Of a stretch of 64,000 nt of DNA, positions 7,996 through 17,826 are shown piece after piece. Source of the DNA: Betaproteobacteria bacterium. GTDB taxonomy: Bacteria > Pseudomonadota > Gammaproteobacteria > Burkholderiales > Casimicrobiaceae. Under the pieces are notes generated by a model. The model saw only the letters and a list, made by a program, of their open reading frames with translations, did no database searches and was not told the origin of the DNA. Positions within the stretch are counted from its first letter, which is position 1. Every line of letters begins with the position of its first letter. Position numbers and translations under genes: made by a program. Location of the stretch: contig BOKS01000002.1 of NCBI GenBank assembly GCA_016861105.1, positions 367,493 to 431,492 of the forward strand. Reading direction: 5' to 3'.

Positions 7996-9009
7996 ATGAA
8001 GCTGGCCACGCTGCGCGACGGCACGCGCGACGGGCGGCTCGTAGTGGTCGCGCGCGACCTCGCGCGCTGCGTCGCCGTGCCGGAGATCGCGCGCACGCTG
8101 CAGGGCGCGCTCGACGAGTGGATCCGCTGCGCGCCCGCGCTGGCCGCCATCAGCGACGAGCTGTGCGCCGGGCGGCTCCCCGACGCCGTGCCGTTCGACC
8201 CGGCCGCGGCGACGGCGCCGCTGCCGCGCGCCTACCAGTGGGCCGACGGCTCGGCCTACGTGAACCACGTCGAACTGGTGCGCCGCGCGCGCGGTGCGGA
8301 GATGCCGCCCGAGTTCTGGACCGATCCGCTGATGTACCAGGGGGCGTCCGACCACATGCTCGGCGCGCAGGAGGACGTCGCGCTCGCCGACGAGGCGTGG
8401 GGGATCGACTTCGAGGGCGAGGTGGCGGTGGTGACCGGCGACGTGCCGATGGGCACGACCGCCGATGACGCGCTGCGCCACGTGCGCCTGCTGATGCTCG
8501 TCAACGACGTGAGCCTGCGCAACCTCATTCCCGCCGAGCTCGCGAAGGGCTTCGGCTTCTTCCAGAGCAAGCCCGCGTCGTCCTTCTCGCCCGTGGCCGC
8601 CACGCCCGACGAGCTCGGCGCCGCGTGGCGCGGCGGCAAGGTCCACCTCCCGCTGCTGACGCAGGTCAACGGCGTGCCGTTCGGGCGGCCCGACGCGGGG
8701 CAGGACATGACGTTCCACTTCGGCCAGCTGATCGCGCACGCGGCGAAGACGCGCGACCTCGTCGCGGGCAGCATCGTCGGCTCGGGGACCGTCTCGAACA
8801 AGGAGCAGGGCGGCCCCGGACGCCCGGTCGCGCAGGGCGGCGTCGGCTACTCGTGCATCGCCGAGCAGCGCACGGTGGAGACCATCGTCGCCGGCGCGCC
8901 GGCGACGCCGTTCCTGCGCTTCGGCGACCGGGTGCGCATCGAGATGCTCGACGCCGGCGGCCGGTCGCTCTTCGGCGCGATCGACCAGCGGATCGTCCGC
9001 GCGCGCTGA
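7996..9009 (+). CDS. Fumarylacetoacetate hydrolase family protein
   Basis: The 337-residue protein has an N-terminal domain and a C-terminal FAH fold. The FAH acidic metal site is visible in WGIDFEGEVAVVTGDVP (about 135-151), and the conserved stretches LMLVNDVSLRNLIPAE, KGFGFFQSKPASSFSPV and GSIVGSGTVSNKEQGG match bacterial FAH-type hydrolases. These act on C-C bonds of acylpyruvates or related keto acids; the exact substrate is uncertain. It starts 19 bp after cysS with a GGGGAGA sequence upstream of the ATG and is probably co-transcribed with it. Confidence 0.88.
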   Translation: MKLATLRDGTRDGRLVVVARDLARCVAVPEIARTLQGALDEWIRCAPALAAISDELCAGRLPDAVPFDPAAATAPLPRAYQWADGSAYVNHVELVRRARGAEMPPEFWTDPLMYQGASDHMLGAQEDVALADEAWGIDFEGEVAVVTGDVPMGTTADDALRHVRLLMLVNDVSLRNLIPAELAKGFGFFQSKPASSFSPVAATPDELGAAWRGGKVHLPLLTQVNGVPFGRPDAGQDMTFHFGQLIAHAAKTRDLVAGSIVGSGTVSNKEQGGPGRPVAQGGVGYSCIAEQRTVETIVAGAPATPFLRFGDRVRIEMLDAGGRSLFGAIDQRIVRAR

Positions 9010-9121
9010 ACGCGGCGCGCAGCGCGCGCGGCGGGTCATATCGACAGGCCGCGGCGCCATTTGCCGCAGCGTCGCGCGCCGCGGTAACCTCCTACGCTTC
9101 GCCCCTCGCGGAGCCTGCCCC

Positions 9122-10417
9122 GTGCCAGATCGACCCCTGCGTTTCGAGACCCTCTCCGTCCACGCGGGCTACAAGCCCGACCCGGTCACCAAGTCGGTGG
9201 CCGTTCCGATCTACCAGACGGTCGCCTACGCGTTCGACAACGCGCAGCACGGCGCCGACCTGTTCGACCTGAAGGTGCAGGGCAACATCTACACGCGGAT
9301 CATGAACCCGACGACCGACGTGCTCGAGCAGCGGCTGGCCGCGCTCGAGGGCGGGGTCGCGGCGCTGGCGCTGGGCTCGGGACAGGCGGCGGTCACGTAC
9401 TCGATCCTGACCATCGCCGAGGCCGGCGACAACATCGTAGCCTCGAGCGCCCTGTACGGCGGCACCTGCAACCTCTTCGCGCACACGCTGCCGCAGCTCG
9501 GGATCACCACGCGCTTCGCAGACCCCCGCGACCCCGCGTCGTTCGCGCCGCTGATCGACGGCCGCACGAAGGCGGTGTTCGTCGAGTCGATGGGCAACCC
9601 GCAGGGCAACGTCACCGACTTCGCCGCGGTCGCACAGGTCGCGCACGCGCGCGGCGTGCCGCTGATCGTGGACAACACCGTCCCGACGCCCTACCTCTGC
9701 CGGCCGTTCGACCACGGCGCCGACGTCGTCGTGCACTCGCTCACCAAGTACCTCGGCGGCCACGGCGTGGCGCTGGGGGGCGCCATCGTCGACTCCGGCC
9801 GCTTCCCGTGGGCGCAGCACAAGGACCGGTTCCGCCGGCTGAACGAGCCCGACGTCAGCTACCACGGCGTGGTCTACACCGAGGCGCTGGGGCCGGCCGC
9901 CTACATCGGGCGCGCGCGCGTCGTGCCGCTGCGCAACACCGGCGCGGCGATCTCGCCGTTCAACGCGTTCCTGGTGCTGCAGGGCATCGAGACGCTCGCG
10001 CTGCGCATGGAGCGCATCTGCGACAACGCGCTCGCCATCGCCCGCCATCTCGCGCGCCATCCGAAGGTCCGCTGGGTGACCTACGCCGGCCTCGAGAACC
10101 ACCCCGACCACGCGCTCGTGGGCCGCTACCTGTCCGGCAAGGCCTCCGGCCTGCTCACCTTCGGCGTCGGCGCCGACGGCGCCGGGCGCGAGGCGGGCGC
10201 GCGCTTCCTCGACGCGCTGCAGCTGTTCACGCGGCTGGTGAACATCGGCGACGCGAAGTCGCTCGCCACGCACCCGGCCTCGACCACGCACCGGCAGCTC
10301 GCCGCGGACGAGCTCGCGAAGGCGGGCGTGACCGAGGACATGCTGCGCCTGTCGATCGGCATCGAGCACGTCGACGACCTGATCGCCGACCTCGACCAGG
10401 CGCTCGCCGCGGTGTAG
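9122..10417 (+). CDS. metY: O-acetylhomoserine sulfhydrylase (Cys/Met metabolism PLP enzyme)
   Basis: This 431-residue fold-type I PLP enzyme contains [13 protein letters not shown] [13 protein letters not shown] at the N-terminus, [39 protein letters not shown] and [12 protein letters not shown]. The Schiff-base lysine is Lys209 in [12 protein letters not shown]. The C-terminal [22 protein letters not shown] is diagnostic for the O-acetylhomoserine (thiol)-lyase group, which makes homocysteine from O-acetylhomoserine and sulfide. Translation starts at GTG 9122. The gene ends 22 bp before the convergent LanC-like gene. Confidence 0.94.
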   Translation: MPDRPLRFETLSVHAGYKPDPVTKSVAVPIYQTVAYAFDNAQHGADLFDLKVQGNIYTRIMNPTTDVLEQRLAALEGGVAALALGSGQAAVTYSILTIAEAGDNIVASSALYGGTCNLFAHTLPQLGITTRFADPRDPASFAPLIDGRTKAVFVESMGNPQGNVTDFAAVAQVAHARGVPLIVDNTVPTPYLCRPFDHGADVVVHSLTKYLGGHGVALGGAIVDSGRFPWAQHKDRFRRLNEPDVSYHGVVYTEALGPAAYIGRARVVPLRNTGAAISPFNAFLVLQGIETLALRMERICDNALAIARHLARHPKVRWVTYAGLENHPDHALVGRYLSGKASGLLTFGVGADGAGREAGARFLDALQLFTRLVNIGDAKSLATHPASTTHRQLAADELAKAGVTEDMLRLSIGIEHVDDLIADLDQALAAV

Positions 10418-10439
10418 CGCCTGCGCCGGACGGCGCGCG

Positions 10440-11660
10440 TCAGGCGAAGAAGGCGTCCAGCGTCGGGAACGCCCCCTCGCCGCGCAGGCAGTCCCACAGG
10501 TAGACCGCGAAGCCCGGATCGCCGGTCCACAGCGAGTAGCGCAGCTGCCCGTGGCGGCGGGCGGCGGCGTCCGTCTGCGCGATGCCGTGCATCGCGAACG
10601 CGCGCGCACGTGCGAGCCACCGCGCCTCGCCGGTGCGCCGGTGCAGCGCGAGGAAGGCGTAGCCGTTGCCGCCGGTGCCGTGGCACAGGTTCGAGCCCTT
10701 CGCGAGGGGGCCGGCGCCCCAGATCGCCTCGCCGGCCGCGACCAGCACCTCGTCGACGTCCGCCGAGGGCAGATCGGCGAGCGCGATCACGACGCCGGGC
10801 GCCCCGTGGCAGACCTGCATCAGGCGCTTGCGCGGCGGCCCGGGCGCGTCGAGGTCGGCGACGTCCGGCGGCCAGTTCGCGAACGTCCCCTCGCGCTGCG
10901 CGGTGGCGAGGCAGGTCGTCGCGATGCAGTCGACCCACGCGGCGCGCGCGTGCGGCGCGAGGAGGTCGAGGCCGCGCACGATCGGCGCGGCGAGCGAGGC
11001 GAAGCCGTGCACCGCGCCGAGGCTGGCGGTCCGGTGGCCGTAGAGGTCCTGCTCCCAGTAGCTGCAGCCGTGCCGCGCCGAGGCCGCGCGCTGCGACCAC
11101 AGCGCGTCCGCCGCGTCGCGGAAGCACGCGGCCCAGCGCGCCTGCCCGGTGCGCCGGAACAGGAACAGCGCGGCGAGCATCGTGCCCGGCGCGCCCCACA
11201 TGAGCTCGCGGGCCGGGTGGTCGACGTTGCCCGCGATGCACGCCTCCAGCGCCGCCGCGAGGGCCGGCGACGGCCGCAGCCAGTGCGCGAGCAGCAGCAG
11301 GCCGGTGTCGCCCATCAGGTACGACGCGACGTCGCGTTCGCCCGCGCCGTTGGCCGCGAGCCATGCGCGGTTGCGTGACGGCAGCGCCTCCGCGTCGCCG
11401 GCGAAGCTCCGCGGAAGGCGCACGGCGCCGGCCGCGTGCAGGTAGTGGAGCGCCCAGAGCACGCCGCCGGCGCCGAAGTAGAGGTTGCACGCCGGGACCG
11501 GGCTCGCGCCGTCGGCGTCGAGCGGGTGCAGCGGCCACATCGACGCCGGCGACCAGCGCTCGACGGTGTCGCGCACGATGCGCTCGAGCGCGTCGCGTGC
11601 CGCGCGCTCGTCCCAGGAGGGTGCGCAGAGGGGCTCGTGGCGATCGGCGTCGTGGAGCAT
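10440..11660 (-). CDS. LanC-like (LANCL) lanthionine-synthetase cyclase family protein
   Basis: The protein has 406 residues and the repeated GxxG helices of an alpha/alpha toroid: YFGAGGVLWALHYL, LMGDTGLLLLAHWL, MWGAPGTMLAALFL and GAVHGFASLAAP. The zinc triad of LanC cyclases is complete: Cys284 in VCHGAPGV, and Cys326-His327 in LCHGTGGNGYAFL. LanC enzymes close thioether rings in lanthipeptides, while eukaryotic LANCL proteins add glutathione to dehydroamino acids. No LanB/LanM dehydratase, precursor peptide or exporter is visible nearby, so a stand-alone role is more likely here. The start is the ATG at 11660. The rlmI gene lies 23 bp upstream on the same strand. Confidence 0.87.
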   Translation of the reverse strand: MLHDADRHEPLCAPSWDERAARDALERIVRDTVERWSPASMWPLHPLDADGASPVPACNLYFGAGGVLWALHYLHAAGAVRLPRSFAGDAEALPSRNRAWLAANGAGERDVASYLMGDTGLLLLAHWLRPSPALAAALEACIAGNVDHPARELMWGAPGTMLAALFLFRRTGQARWAACFRDAADALWSQRAASARHGCSYWEQDLYGHRTASLGAVHGFASLAAPIVRGLDLLAPHARAAWVDCIATTCLATAQREGTFANWPPDVADLDAPGPPRKRLMQVCHGAPGVVIALADLPSADVDEVLVAAGEAIWGAGPLAKGSNLCHGTGGNGYAFLALHRRTGEARWLARARAFAMHGIAQTDAAARRHGQLRYSLWTGDPGFAVYLWDCLRGEGAFPTLDAFFA

Positions 11661-11683
11661 CGTGGAAGGTCGCGGCCCGCGCG

Positions 11684-12874
11684 TCAGCGCCGGCGGACGA
11701 GCAGCCCCTTGAGGTAGTCGCCCTCGGGGAACGCGAGCGCGACCGGGTGATCCGCGCTCGCCGTCAGCCGCGCCTCGATCACGGCGTCGGCGCCCGCGTC
11801 CAGCGCCGCGCCCGCGACGATCTTCTGGAACAGGGCCGCGTCGATGCCGCCCGAGCAGCTGAAGGTCGCGAGCAGCCCGCCGGGGCGCAGCAGCTTCAGC
11901 GCCCACAGGTTGACGTCCTTGTACGCGCGCGCGGCCTTCGGCGCGTGCTTCGCGGTGGGCGCGAACTTGGGCGGGTCGAGCACCACCGCGTCGAAGCGCC
12001 GGCCCGCCTCGCGCAGCCGGCGCAGCGCCGCGAACACGTCGCCTTCGAGCCACTCGGCCGTCCCGTGCAGCCAGGCGTTGCGCGCGAGGTTGGCTCGCGC
12101 GGCGGCGAGCGCCTCGGCCGAGCTGTCGATCGACAGCACGCTCTTTGCGCCGCCCGCCAGCGCGGCGAACGTGAAGCCGCCGGTGTAGCAGAACGCGTTC
12201 AGCACCTCGGCGCCGCGCACGCGCTCGCCGACGATCCTGCGGTTGTCGCGCTGGTCGAGGTAGAAGCCGGTCTTCTGCCCGCGCAGCACGTCGACGGCGT
12301 AGACGAGACCGCCTTCGTGCATCAGGACCGGGTCCGGCAGCTCGCCGCGGAGCACGCCGCTGCGCGGCGCCAGGCCCTCCAGCGCGCGCACGTCGGCGTC
12401 CGAGCGCTCGACGACGCACGCCGCGCCGGCATGCGCGACCAGCGCGTCGGCGATCGCGTCGCGCCACGCCTCGGCGCCCGCCGACAGCAGCTGCAGGACC
12501 ACGACGCGGCCGTAGCGGTCGGCGATCGCGCCCGGCAGTCCGTCCGACTCGCCGTGCACCAGCCGGCAGGCGTCGTGGCGCGCGTCGAGCATGGCGGCGC
12601 GCCACGCGACGGCACGGCGCACGCGCTCGGCGAGCAGCGCGGCGTCGACGCGCACCGGCGCGAACGACCAGACGCGGGCGCGGATCTGCGACTGCGGCGA
12701 GTAGGCGGCCAGTGCCAGCAGGGCCCCGTCGTGCGCCCGCACCTCGACGGTGTCGCCCGCCTGCGGCTGCCCGTCGACGTGCGCCACCGCGCCGGAGAAC
12801 ACCCACGGGTGGCGCAGGTGCAGCGACCGCTCGCGCCCCGCGGCGAGGCGCAGCGCGGGCAGGCGGGCCGGCAT
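11684..12874 (-). CDS. rlmI: 23S rRNA (cytosine-C5)-methyltransferase, RlmI type
   Basis: This 396-residue class I SAM methyltransferase has an N-terminal PUA-like domain (HPWVFSGAVAHVDGQPQAGD). Next come GFYLDQRDNRRIVGE and the SAM-binding motif VLNAFCYTGGFTFAAL, then SIDSSAEAL, and the catalytic block AVVLDPPKFAP. These are features of the YccW/RlmI family that forms m5C1962 in 23S rRNA. The ATG at 12874 overlaps the TGA of the upstream VIT gene (ATGA), so the pair is translationally coupled. Confidence 0.92.
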   Translation of the reverse strand: MPARLPALRLAAGRERSLHLRHPWVFSGAVAHVDGQPQAGDTVEVRAHDGALLALAAYSPQSQIRARVWSFAPVRVDAALLAERVRRAVAWRAAMLDARHDACRLVHGESDGLPGAIADRYGRVVVLQLLSAGAEAWRDAIADALVAHAGAACVVERSDADVRALEGLAPRSGVLRGELPDPVLMHEGGLVYAVDVLRGQKTGFYLDQRDNRRIVGERVRGAEVLNAFCYTGGFTFAALAGGAKSVLSIDSSAEALAAARANLARNAWLHGTAEWLEGDVFAALRRLREAGRRFDAVVLDPPKFAPTAKHAPKAARAYKDVNLWALKLLRPGGLLATFSCSGGIDAALFQKIVAGAALDAGADAVIEARLTASADHPVALAFPEGDYLKGLLVRRR

Positions 12875-13914
12875 CAGCCGATCACCGTGCCCGCGAGCCG
12901 CCCCACGGCGTGCGTGACCAGCGCGGCGGCTCCGCCGATCGCGAGCATGCGCAGGCCGGAGAAGAGCGCACCGCGTCCGGTGAACAGCGACAGCAGGGCG
13001 CCGATGCCGAACAGGGCGACGGCCGTGGCGCCCACCGCCCACGGCAGCGGGTTGCCGCCGCGCAGCAGGACGTAGGGCGCGAGCGGCACGAGCGCTCCCA
13101 CCGCGAAGGCGGCGAACGAGCTCGTCGCGGCGCCCCACGGCGAGCCGAGCGCGGCCGGGTCGAGCCCCAGCTCCTCGCGCGCCAGCGTGTCGAGCGCGTG
13201 CTTCGGGTCGGCGACGATGCGCCGCGCGAGCTGCGCCGCCTGTTTCTCGGGCACGCCCTTCGCCGCGTAGATCAGCGCGAGCTCCTGGGCTTCCGCCTCC
13301 GGATAGCGGGCGAGCTCGTCGCGCTCGAGCGCGATCTGGCGCTCGTAGAGCTCGCGCTGCGAGCGCACGGAGACGTACTCGCCGGCCGCCATCGAGAACG
13401 CACCGGCGGCGAGCCCGGCGACGCCGGTCACGAACACGACCTTCGCGTCGGCCGTCGCGCCGGCGATGCCGAGGATGAGCGAGGCGTTCGAGACGAGGCC
13501 GTCGTTGATGCCGAACACCGCAGCGCGCAGGTTGCCGCCGCCACCGAGCGAGCGATGGCGATGCTCGAGGCCCGCGCCCGCCGCGGGACGCGCGTGGCCG
13601 TCCTCCGGGAGCGCGCCGTCGTAGGCGGACATGCCCCTCACCTTCATCGCGGCCAGCACGCCCCGCAGCCGGCGCGGCCCGAGGGCCGCGACCAGGCGCG
13701 CGACGAGCCTCGTCCGCGCGTCGGGGACGAACGGACCGGGGGGCGCCTCGCCCTTCGAGGTGAGGTGCGCGCGCCAGATCGCGGCCTGCGCTTCGGCCTC
13801 GCCGGCAAGCCGCTGGAACAGCTCCCCCAGCCGCGTGTCGCGCTCCGCCGTCGCGCACGCGCGGTAGAGGTAGGCCGAGCGCTGCTCCTCGTGCCAGGAG
13901 GCGTGCGGATTCAC
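12874..13914 (-). CDS. VIT1/CCC1-family metal transporter with N-terminal ferritin-like domain
   Basis: The 346-residue protein starts with a ferritin-like segment (EEQRSAYLYRACATAERDTR, GEAEAQAAIWRAHL) containing E-x-x-H-type iron ligands. The VIT domain follows: GGNLRAAVFGINDGLVSNAS, AGLAAGAFSMAAGEYVSVRS and ELALIYAAKGV. Three to four C-terminal hydrophobic helices follow, including FAAFAVGALVPLAPYVL. Such erythrin-VIT fusions are inner-membrane Fe2+/Mn2+ exporters; MbfA of alphaproteobacteria is the described example. It is the first gene of a pair with rlmI. Confidence 0.9.
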   Translation of the reverse strand: MNPHASWHEEQRSAYLYRACATAERDTRLGELFQRLAGEAEAQAAIWRAHLTSKGEAPPGPFVPDARTRLVARLVAALGPRRLRGVLAAMKVRGMSAYDGALPEDGHARPAAGAGLEHRHRSLGGGGNLRAAVFGINDGLVSNASLILGIAGATADAKVVFVTGVAGLAAGAFSMAAGEYVSVRSQRELYERQIALERDELARYPEAEAQELALIYAAKGVPEKQAAQLARRIVADPKHALDTLAREELGLDPAALGSPWGAATSSFAAFAVGALVPLAPYVLLRGGNPLPWAVGATAVALFGIGALLSLFTGRGALFSGLRMLAIGGAAALVTHAVGRLAGTVIG

Positions 13915-13921
13915 GGCGCCT

Positions 13922-14623
13922 TCACACCGAGCGGGTGAGGCCCCCGTCGGCGCGGAGGTTCTGGCCGGTGACGTAGCCCGCGTCGGGCGAGAGCAGGAAC
14001 GCGACCGCCTTCGCCATCTCCTCGACGCGAGCGTAGCGCTGCATCGGGATCGTCGTCACCACCTCGGGCCGCACCGGCAGCGAGTCGACGAAGCCGGGCA
14101 GCAGGTTGTTCATGCGCACGCCGTGGCGGGCCTCCGCGTCCGCGTACAGCTTGCAGAACGACGCGAGTGCGGCGCGCAGCGCCGAGCTGACCGGGAAGCG
14201 GGCGTCGGGCTCGAACGCGGCGAACGAGGAGATGTTGACGATCGCGCCGCGCCGCTCGCGCAGGGCGGGAGTGATCCGGCGCGCGATGCGCACGACGGGA
14301 AGGAGCACGAGGTCGAGGCCGGCGTGCCAGTCGGCGTCGGCGATGTCGAGCAGCGCGCCCTTCGGCGGATGGCCGGTCGACACGACGGCCGCGTCCACGC
14401 GGCCGCAGTCGCGCAGCGTCTCGTCCACGAAGCGGTCGAGGTCCGCGGCGGATGCGATGTCGCCGCGCGTCGCGCGGCCGCGGAGCTCGCGCGCCAGCGC
14501 CTCGACGGCTTCGGAGCGCGCGAACAGCGACACGCGGAACCCGCGTGCGGCGAGCTCGCGGGCACAGGCGGCGCCGATGCCGCGGCTGGCGGCCGTGACC
14601 ATGGCGACCGGCGCCGTGCTCAT
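13922..14623 (-). CDS. Short-chain dehydrogenase/reductase-like protein with degenerate active site
   Basis: The 233-residue Rossmann protein retains [18 protein letters not shown] at the N-terminus, [10 protein letters not shown] (catalytic Ser132/133) and the SDR C-terminus [23 protein letters not shown]. The canonical YxxxK dyad is missing. The expected YSASKAAL segment is SSALRAAL, placing Ser146 and Arg150 at the catalytic Tyr and Lys. The usual NNAG block is STGHP (82-86). The fold and NAD(P) site are clear, but classical carbonyl reduction is unlikely. The gene ends 8 bp before the VIT gene, on the same strand. Confidence 0.85.
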   Translation of the reverse strand: MSTAPVAMVTAASRGIGAACARELAARGFRVSLFARSEAVEALARELRGRATRGDIASAADLDRFVDETLRDCGRVDAAVVSTGHPPKGALLDIADADWHAGLDLVLLPVVRIARRITPALRERRGAIVNISSFAAFEPDARFPVSSALRAALASFCKLYADAEARHGVRMNNLLPGFVDSLPVRPEVVTTIPMQRYARVEEMAKAVAFLLSPDAGYVTGQNLRADGGLTRSV

Positions 14624-14639
14624 CCAGCCACGCTCCGCG

Positions 14640-15719
14640 CTATCCGGCCAGCGCGGCGTCGATGCGCGCCATCGCGTCGGCGTCCAGCCTGGGGACCACG
14701 TCGAGCGCCTTCATGTTCTCGCGCACCTGGGACACGCGGCTCGCGCCCGTGATCACCGTGGACACGTGGGGGTTGCGTAGGCACCACGCGATCGCGAGCT
14801 GCGCGAGCGTGCAGCCGAGGTCGGCGGCGATCGGCGCGAGGCGCCGCACCGTGGCGAGCTTCGCGGGATCTGTCAGCCGCTCGGCGAGCCACTCGTAGCC
14901 CTTCAGCGTGCCGCGCGACCCGGCGGGGATGCCGTCGTTGTACTTGCCGCTGAGCACCCCCGAGGCGAGCGGGCTCCACGTGGTCGTCCCCAGCCCGAGG
15001 TCCGCGTACAGCCGCGCGTACTCGCGCTCGACGCGCTCGCGGTGCAGCAGGTTGTACTGCGGCTGCTCCATCACCGGCTTGTGCAGGTGGTGGCGCTCGG
15101 CGATCTCCCACGCGCGCGCGATCTCGGCCGCGCTCCACTCGGACGTGCCCCAGTAGAGCGCCTTGCCCTGCGCGATCATGTCGTGCATCGCCCACACCGT
15201 CTCCTCGATGGGCGTCTCCGGGTCCGGACGGTGGCAGAACACGAGGTCGACGTACTTGAGCCCGAGGCGCGACAGCGAGCCGTCGATCGCCTGGCGCAGG
15301 TACTTGCGGTTGAGCGTGTTCCTCTCGTTGGGGCCGTCGTGCAGCCCCCAGAAGAACTTGGTCGACACGATGTAGGACGCGCGGCGCCACCCGAGCTTGC
15401 GCAGCGCCTCTCCCATGATCGTCTCGGCGGCACCCTTCGCGTAGACCTCCGCGTTGTCGAAGAAGTTGACCCCGGCGTCGTACGCCGCGGCCATGCAATC
15501 GCGCGCCGTGTCCCCGGCGAGCTGGCTGCCGTAGGTGACCCAGGAGCCGAACGACAATTCGCTGACGCGGAGGCCGGAACGGCCGAGGCGGCGGTAGCGG
15601 ATGGCGGGACGGGAAGCCGGGGAAGGGGGTGGGCGCCGACGCGGGCGCGCGGCAGCGGGCCGCAGGTAGAATCGCGCGTCCCGGATTCTAGCGCGAAGGA
15701 ACCGCCCGATGTCCGCCAC
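14640..15719 (-). CDS. Aldo/keto reductase (AKR, Kv-beta-like); start uncertain
   Basis: The catalytic tetrad of aldo/keto reductases is visible: Asp and Tyr in [15 protein letters not shown], Lys in IVSTKFFWG, and His in [31 protein letters not shown] and [13 protein letters not shown] place it in the potassium-channel beta-subunit-like/YghZ group of NADP-dependent reductases. Family similarity begins at [20 protein letters not shown], encoded from 15602, where the codon is ATC and no ATG, GTG or TTG is near. The nearest in-frame start is GTG at 15719, which overlaps the divergent peptidase gene by 11 bp and adds about 40 basic, proline-rich residues. Either that leader is real, a rare start is used, or the 5-prime end is damaged. 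Confidence 0.85.
   Translation of the reverse strand: MADIGRFLRARIRDARFYLRPAAARPRRRPPPSPASRPAIRYRRLGRSGLRVSELSFGSWVTYGSQLAGDTARDCMAAAYDAGVNFFDNAEVYAKGAAETIMGEALRKLGWRRASYIVSTKFFWGLHDGPNERNTLNRKYLRQAIDGSLSRLGLKYVDLVFCHRPDPETPIEETVWAMHDMIAQGKALYWGTSEWSAAEIARAWEIAERHHLHKPVMEQPQYNLLHRERVEREYARLYADLGLGTTTWSPLASGVLSGKYNDGIPAGSRGTLKGYEWLAERLTDPAKLATVRRLAPIAADLGCTLAQLAIAWCLRNPHVSTVITGASRVSQVRENMKALDVVPRLDADAMARIDAALAG
15667..15672 (+). promoter_or_regulatory. Probable -10 element (TAGAAT) of the S9 peptidase gene
   Basis: TAGAAT lies 36 bp before the ATG at 15709 and is a 5/6 match to TATAAT in otherwise GC-rich DNA. The same hexamer precedes rarA and serS. No good -35 is visible. Confidence 0.4.
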
Positions 15720-17805
15720 CTCCCGCCGCAAGCGGCCGCCGCTCACCGTCGAGGCGTTGTGGCAGCTGCAGCGCGTCGGCCCGCCCACGCTCGCGCCCGA
15801 CGGGTCCGCCGCGTGCTGCGCCGTCACGCGCTACGCGATGCGGCGCAACGAGGGCGAGACGTCGCTGTGGCTGTTCCCCACGGGACTCGCGGGACCGCGC
15901 GGCGCGAAGCCGCGCAAGCTCACCGCCGGCGACAAGGACAGCGATCCCGTCTGGTCGCCGGACGGCCGCCGGATCGCCTTCGCCGCCAAGCGCAAGGACG
16001 ATGCGGAGCCGCAGCTCTACGTGATCGCGCCCGACGGCGGCGAGGCGCGGCGCGTCACGCGCCTTGCGACCGGCGTGTCCGGGCTCAAGTGGTTCCCCGA
16101 CGGCCGGCGCATCGCGTTCGTCTCGTGGGTCTGGCCCGATCTCGCCGGCGACGCGCAGCAGGCGCGGCGCAGGAAGGAACGCGCGGAGGCGAAGGTCAAG
16201 GCGCACGTCACCGAGCGCGGCGAGTACCGCTACTGGGACCACTGGCTCGCCGACGGGCGCGAGCCGCATCTCTTCGTCTGCGACGTCGCCAGCGGCCGCT
16301 GCCGCGACGTCTTCGCCGGGCGCGGCCTGCGGCTGCGGCCGTGGGAGCCGAACGCCGACGAGTACGACATCGCGCCGGACGGCCGCGAGGTGGCGATCAC
16401 CTTCGATCCGGGCGACGAGCCGCGGATGATGGCGCGCGCGGACCTCGTCGTGCTCGACCTTCCGAGCGGCCGTTGGCGCAACGTCACCGCGGACAGCGGC
16501 ATGTCCGACGAGCACCCGCGCTATTCCCCGGACGGCCGGCGGATCGCCTACCACGCCTACGACACGCAGCGCGCGTTCAACGACCAGGGCCACCTGCGCG
16601 TCCTCGACCGCCGCAGCGGCGCCTGGTCGCGGCTCGCGCCCGCGCTCGACCGCGCGACGACGCACGTGCAGTGGGCGCCGGACTCGCAGGCGCTGCTGTT
16701 CTGCTGCGAGGACGCGGGCCGCATCGACCTGCGGCGCCTGCCGCTCGGCGCGGAGGCCCCCGAGGTGCTGGTGCGCGGCGGCACGCTCGGCGGGTTCGCG
16801 TGCTCGCGCGACGCTTCGGTGATCGCCTTCGATCGCGCGACGCCGCAGCATCCGCCGCGGCTGTTCGCCGCGCGCGGCGACGGCAGCGACGAGCGCGCGA
16901 TCGAGCGCCTGAACGACGCGCTGCTCGCGCGCCACGCGCTCGGCGAGACCAGGGAGTTCGCCGTCCCCGGCTGGAAGGGGGAGCCGGTGCAGGTGTTCGT
17001 GACCTATCCGCCGGGGTTCGACCCGTCGCGCAAGTGGCCGCTGATGCACTCGATCCACGGGGGACCGCACGCCGCGCACCACGACGGCTGGCACTTCCGC
17101 TGGAACGCGCAGGTGTTCGCCGGGACCGGGCGCATCGTGGCGGCCGTCAACTACCACGGCTCGTCCGGCTTCGGGCAGGCGTTCCTCGAGTCGATCACCG
17201 GGCGCTACGGCGAGAAGGAGCTCGCCGACCACGAGGCCGCCACCGACTTCCTGCTCGCGCAGGGCTACGTCGACGGCGAGCGGCTGACGGCCGCCGGCGG
17301 CAGCTACGGCGGGTTCATGGTGGCGTTCATGAACGGGCACGTCGACCGCTACCGCGCGTTCGTCTGCCACGCGGGCTGCTACGACTGGGTCAGCATGATG
17401 GCGACCGACGGCTACCGCTTCTTCGCCTCGGAGCTCGGCGCATGGCACTGGGACGACCCGGCGCGCGTCATGCGCCAGTCGCCGCACCACCACGTGGGCA
17501 ACGCGAAGACGCCCACGCTCGTGATCCACGGCGAGCTCGACTACCGCGTGCCCGCGACACAGGCGCTGCAGTACTACGACACGCTGAAGGCCAGGGACGT
17601 GCCGGCGCGGCTCGTCTGGTTCCCCGACGAGAACCACTGGATCCTGAAGCCGCAGAACGCCCGGCTGTGGTACGGCGAGTTCCTCGCGTGGCTCGACCGC
17701 TGGTCGGGCGCGAAGGCCGCGAAGGCGCCGCCGGAGCGGCCGGCGCCGCGCCGCGCGCGCCGCGAGGCGCGGGGCGTGGTTCCGGCGAAGGCACGCGAAC
17801 GCTGA
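15709..17805 (+). CDS. S9 family prolyl oligopeptidase-like peptidase
   Basis: The protein has 698 residues. Roughly 1-420 is a WD40-like beta-propeller with repeated [20 protein letters not shown] and [10 protein letters not shown] blades. The C-terminal alpha/beta-hydrolase domain carries Ser532 in GGSYGGFM, Asp611 in HGELDYRVP and His643 in DENHWILKP. This architecture matches dipeptidyl/acylaminoacyl peptidases of clan SC that cleave short peptides. No signal peptide is evident, so it is probably cytoplasmic. The last 30 residues are basic and alanine-rich. ATG 15709 follows an AAGGAA sequence. Confidence 0.93.
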   Translation: MSATSRRKRPPLTVEALWQLQRVGPPTLAPDGSAACCAVTRYAMRRNEGETSLWLFPTGLAGPRGAKPRKLTAGDKDSDPVWSPDGRRIAFAAKRKDDAEPQLYVIAPDGGEARRVTRLATGVSGLKWFPDGRRIAFVSWVWPDLAGDAQQARRRKERAEAKVKAHVTERGEYRYWDHWLADGREPHLFVCDVASGRCRDVFAGRGLRLRPWEPNADEYDIAPDGREVAITFDPGDEPRMMARADLVVLDLPSGRWRNVTADSGMSDEHPRYSPDGRRIAYHAYDTQRAFNDQGHLRVLDRRSGAWSRLAPALDRATTHVQWAPDSQALLFCCEDAGRIDLRRLPLGAEAPEVLVRGGTLGGFACSRDASVIAFDRATPQHPPRLFAARGDGSDERAIERLNDALLARHALGETREFAVPGWKGEPVQVFVTYPPGFDPSRKWPLMHSIHGGPHAAHHDGWHFRWNAQVFAGTGRIVAAVNYHGSSGFGQAFLESITGRYGEKELADHEAATDFLLAQGYVDGERLTAAGGSYGGFMVAFMNGHVDRYRAFVCHAGCYDWVSMMATDGYRFFASELGAWHWDDPARVMRQSPHHHVGNAKTPTLVIHGELDYRVPATQALQYYDTLKARDVPARLVWFPDENHWILKPQNARLWYGEFLAWLDRWSGAKAAKAPPERPAPRRARREARGVVPAKARER

Positions 17806-17826
17806 GGCGGCGGCCGAGCGCGCCGG

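Noticed and set aside
9010..9121. SAM or SAH riboswitch before metY
   Set aside because: The 112-nt leader has no recognisable aptamer motifs.
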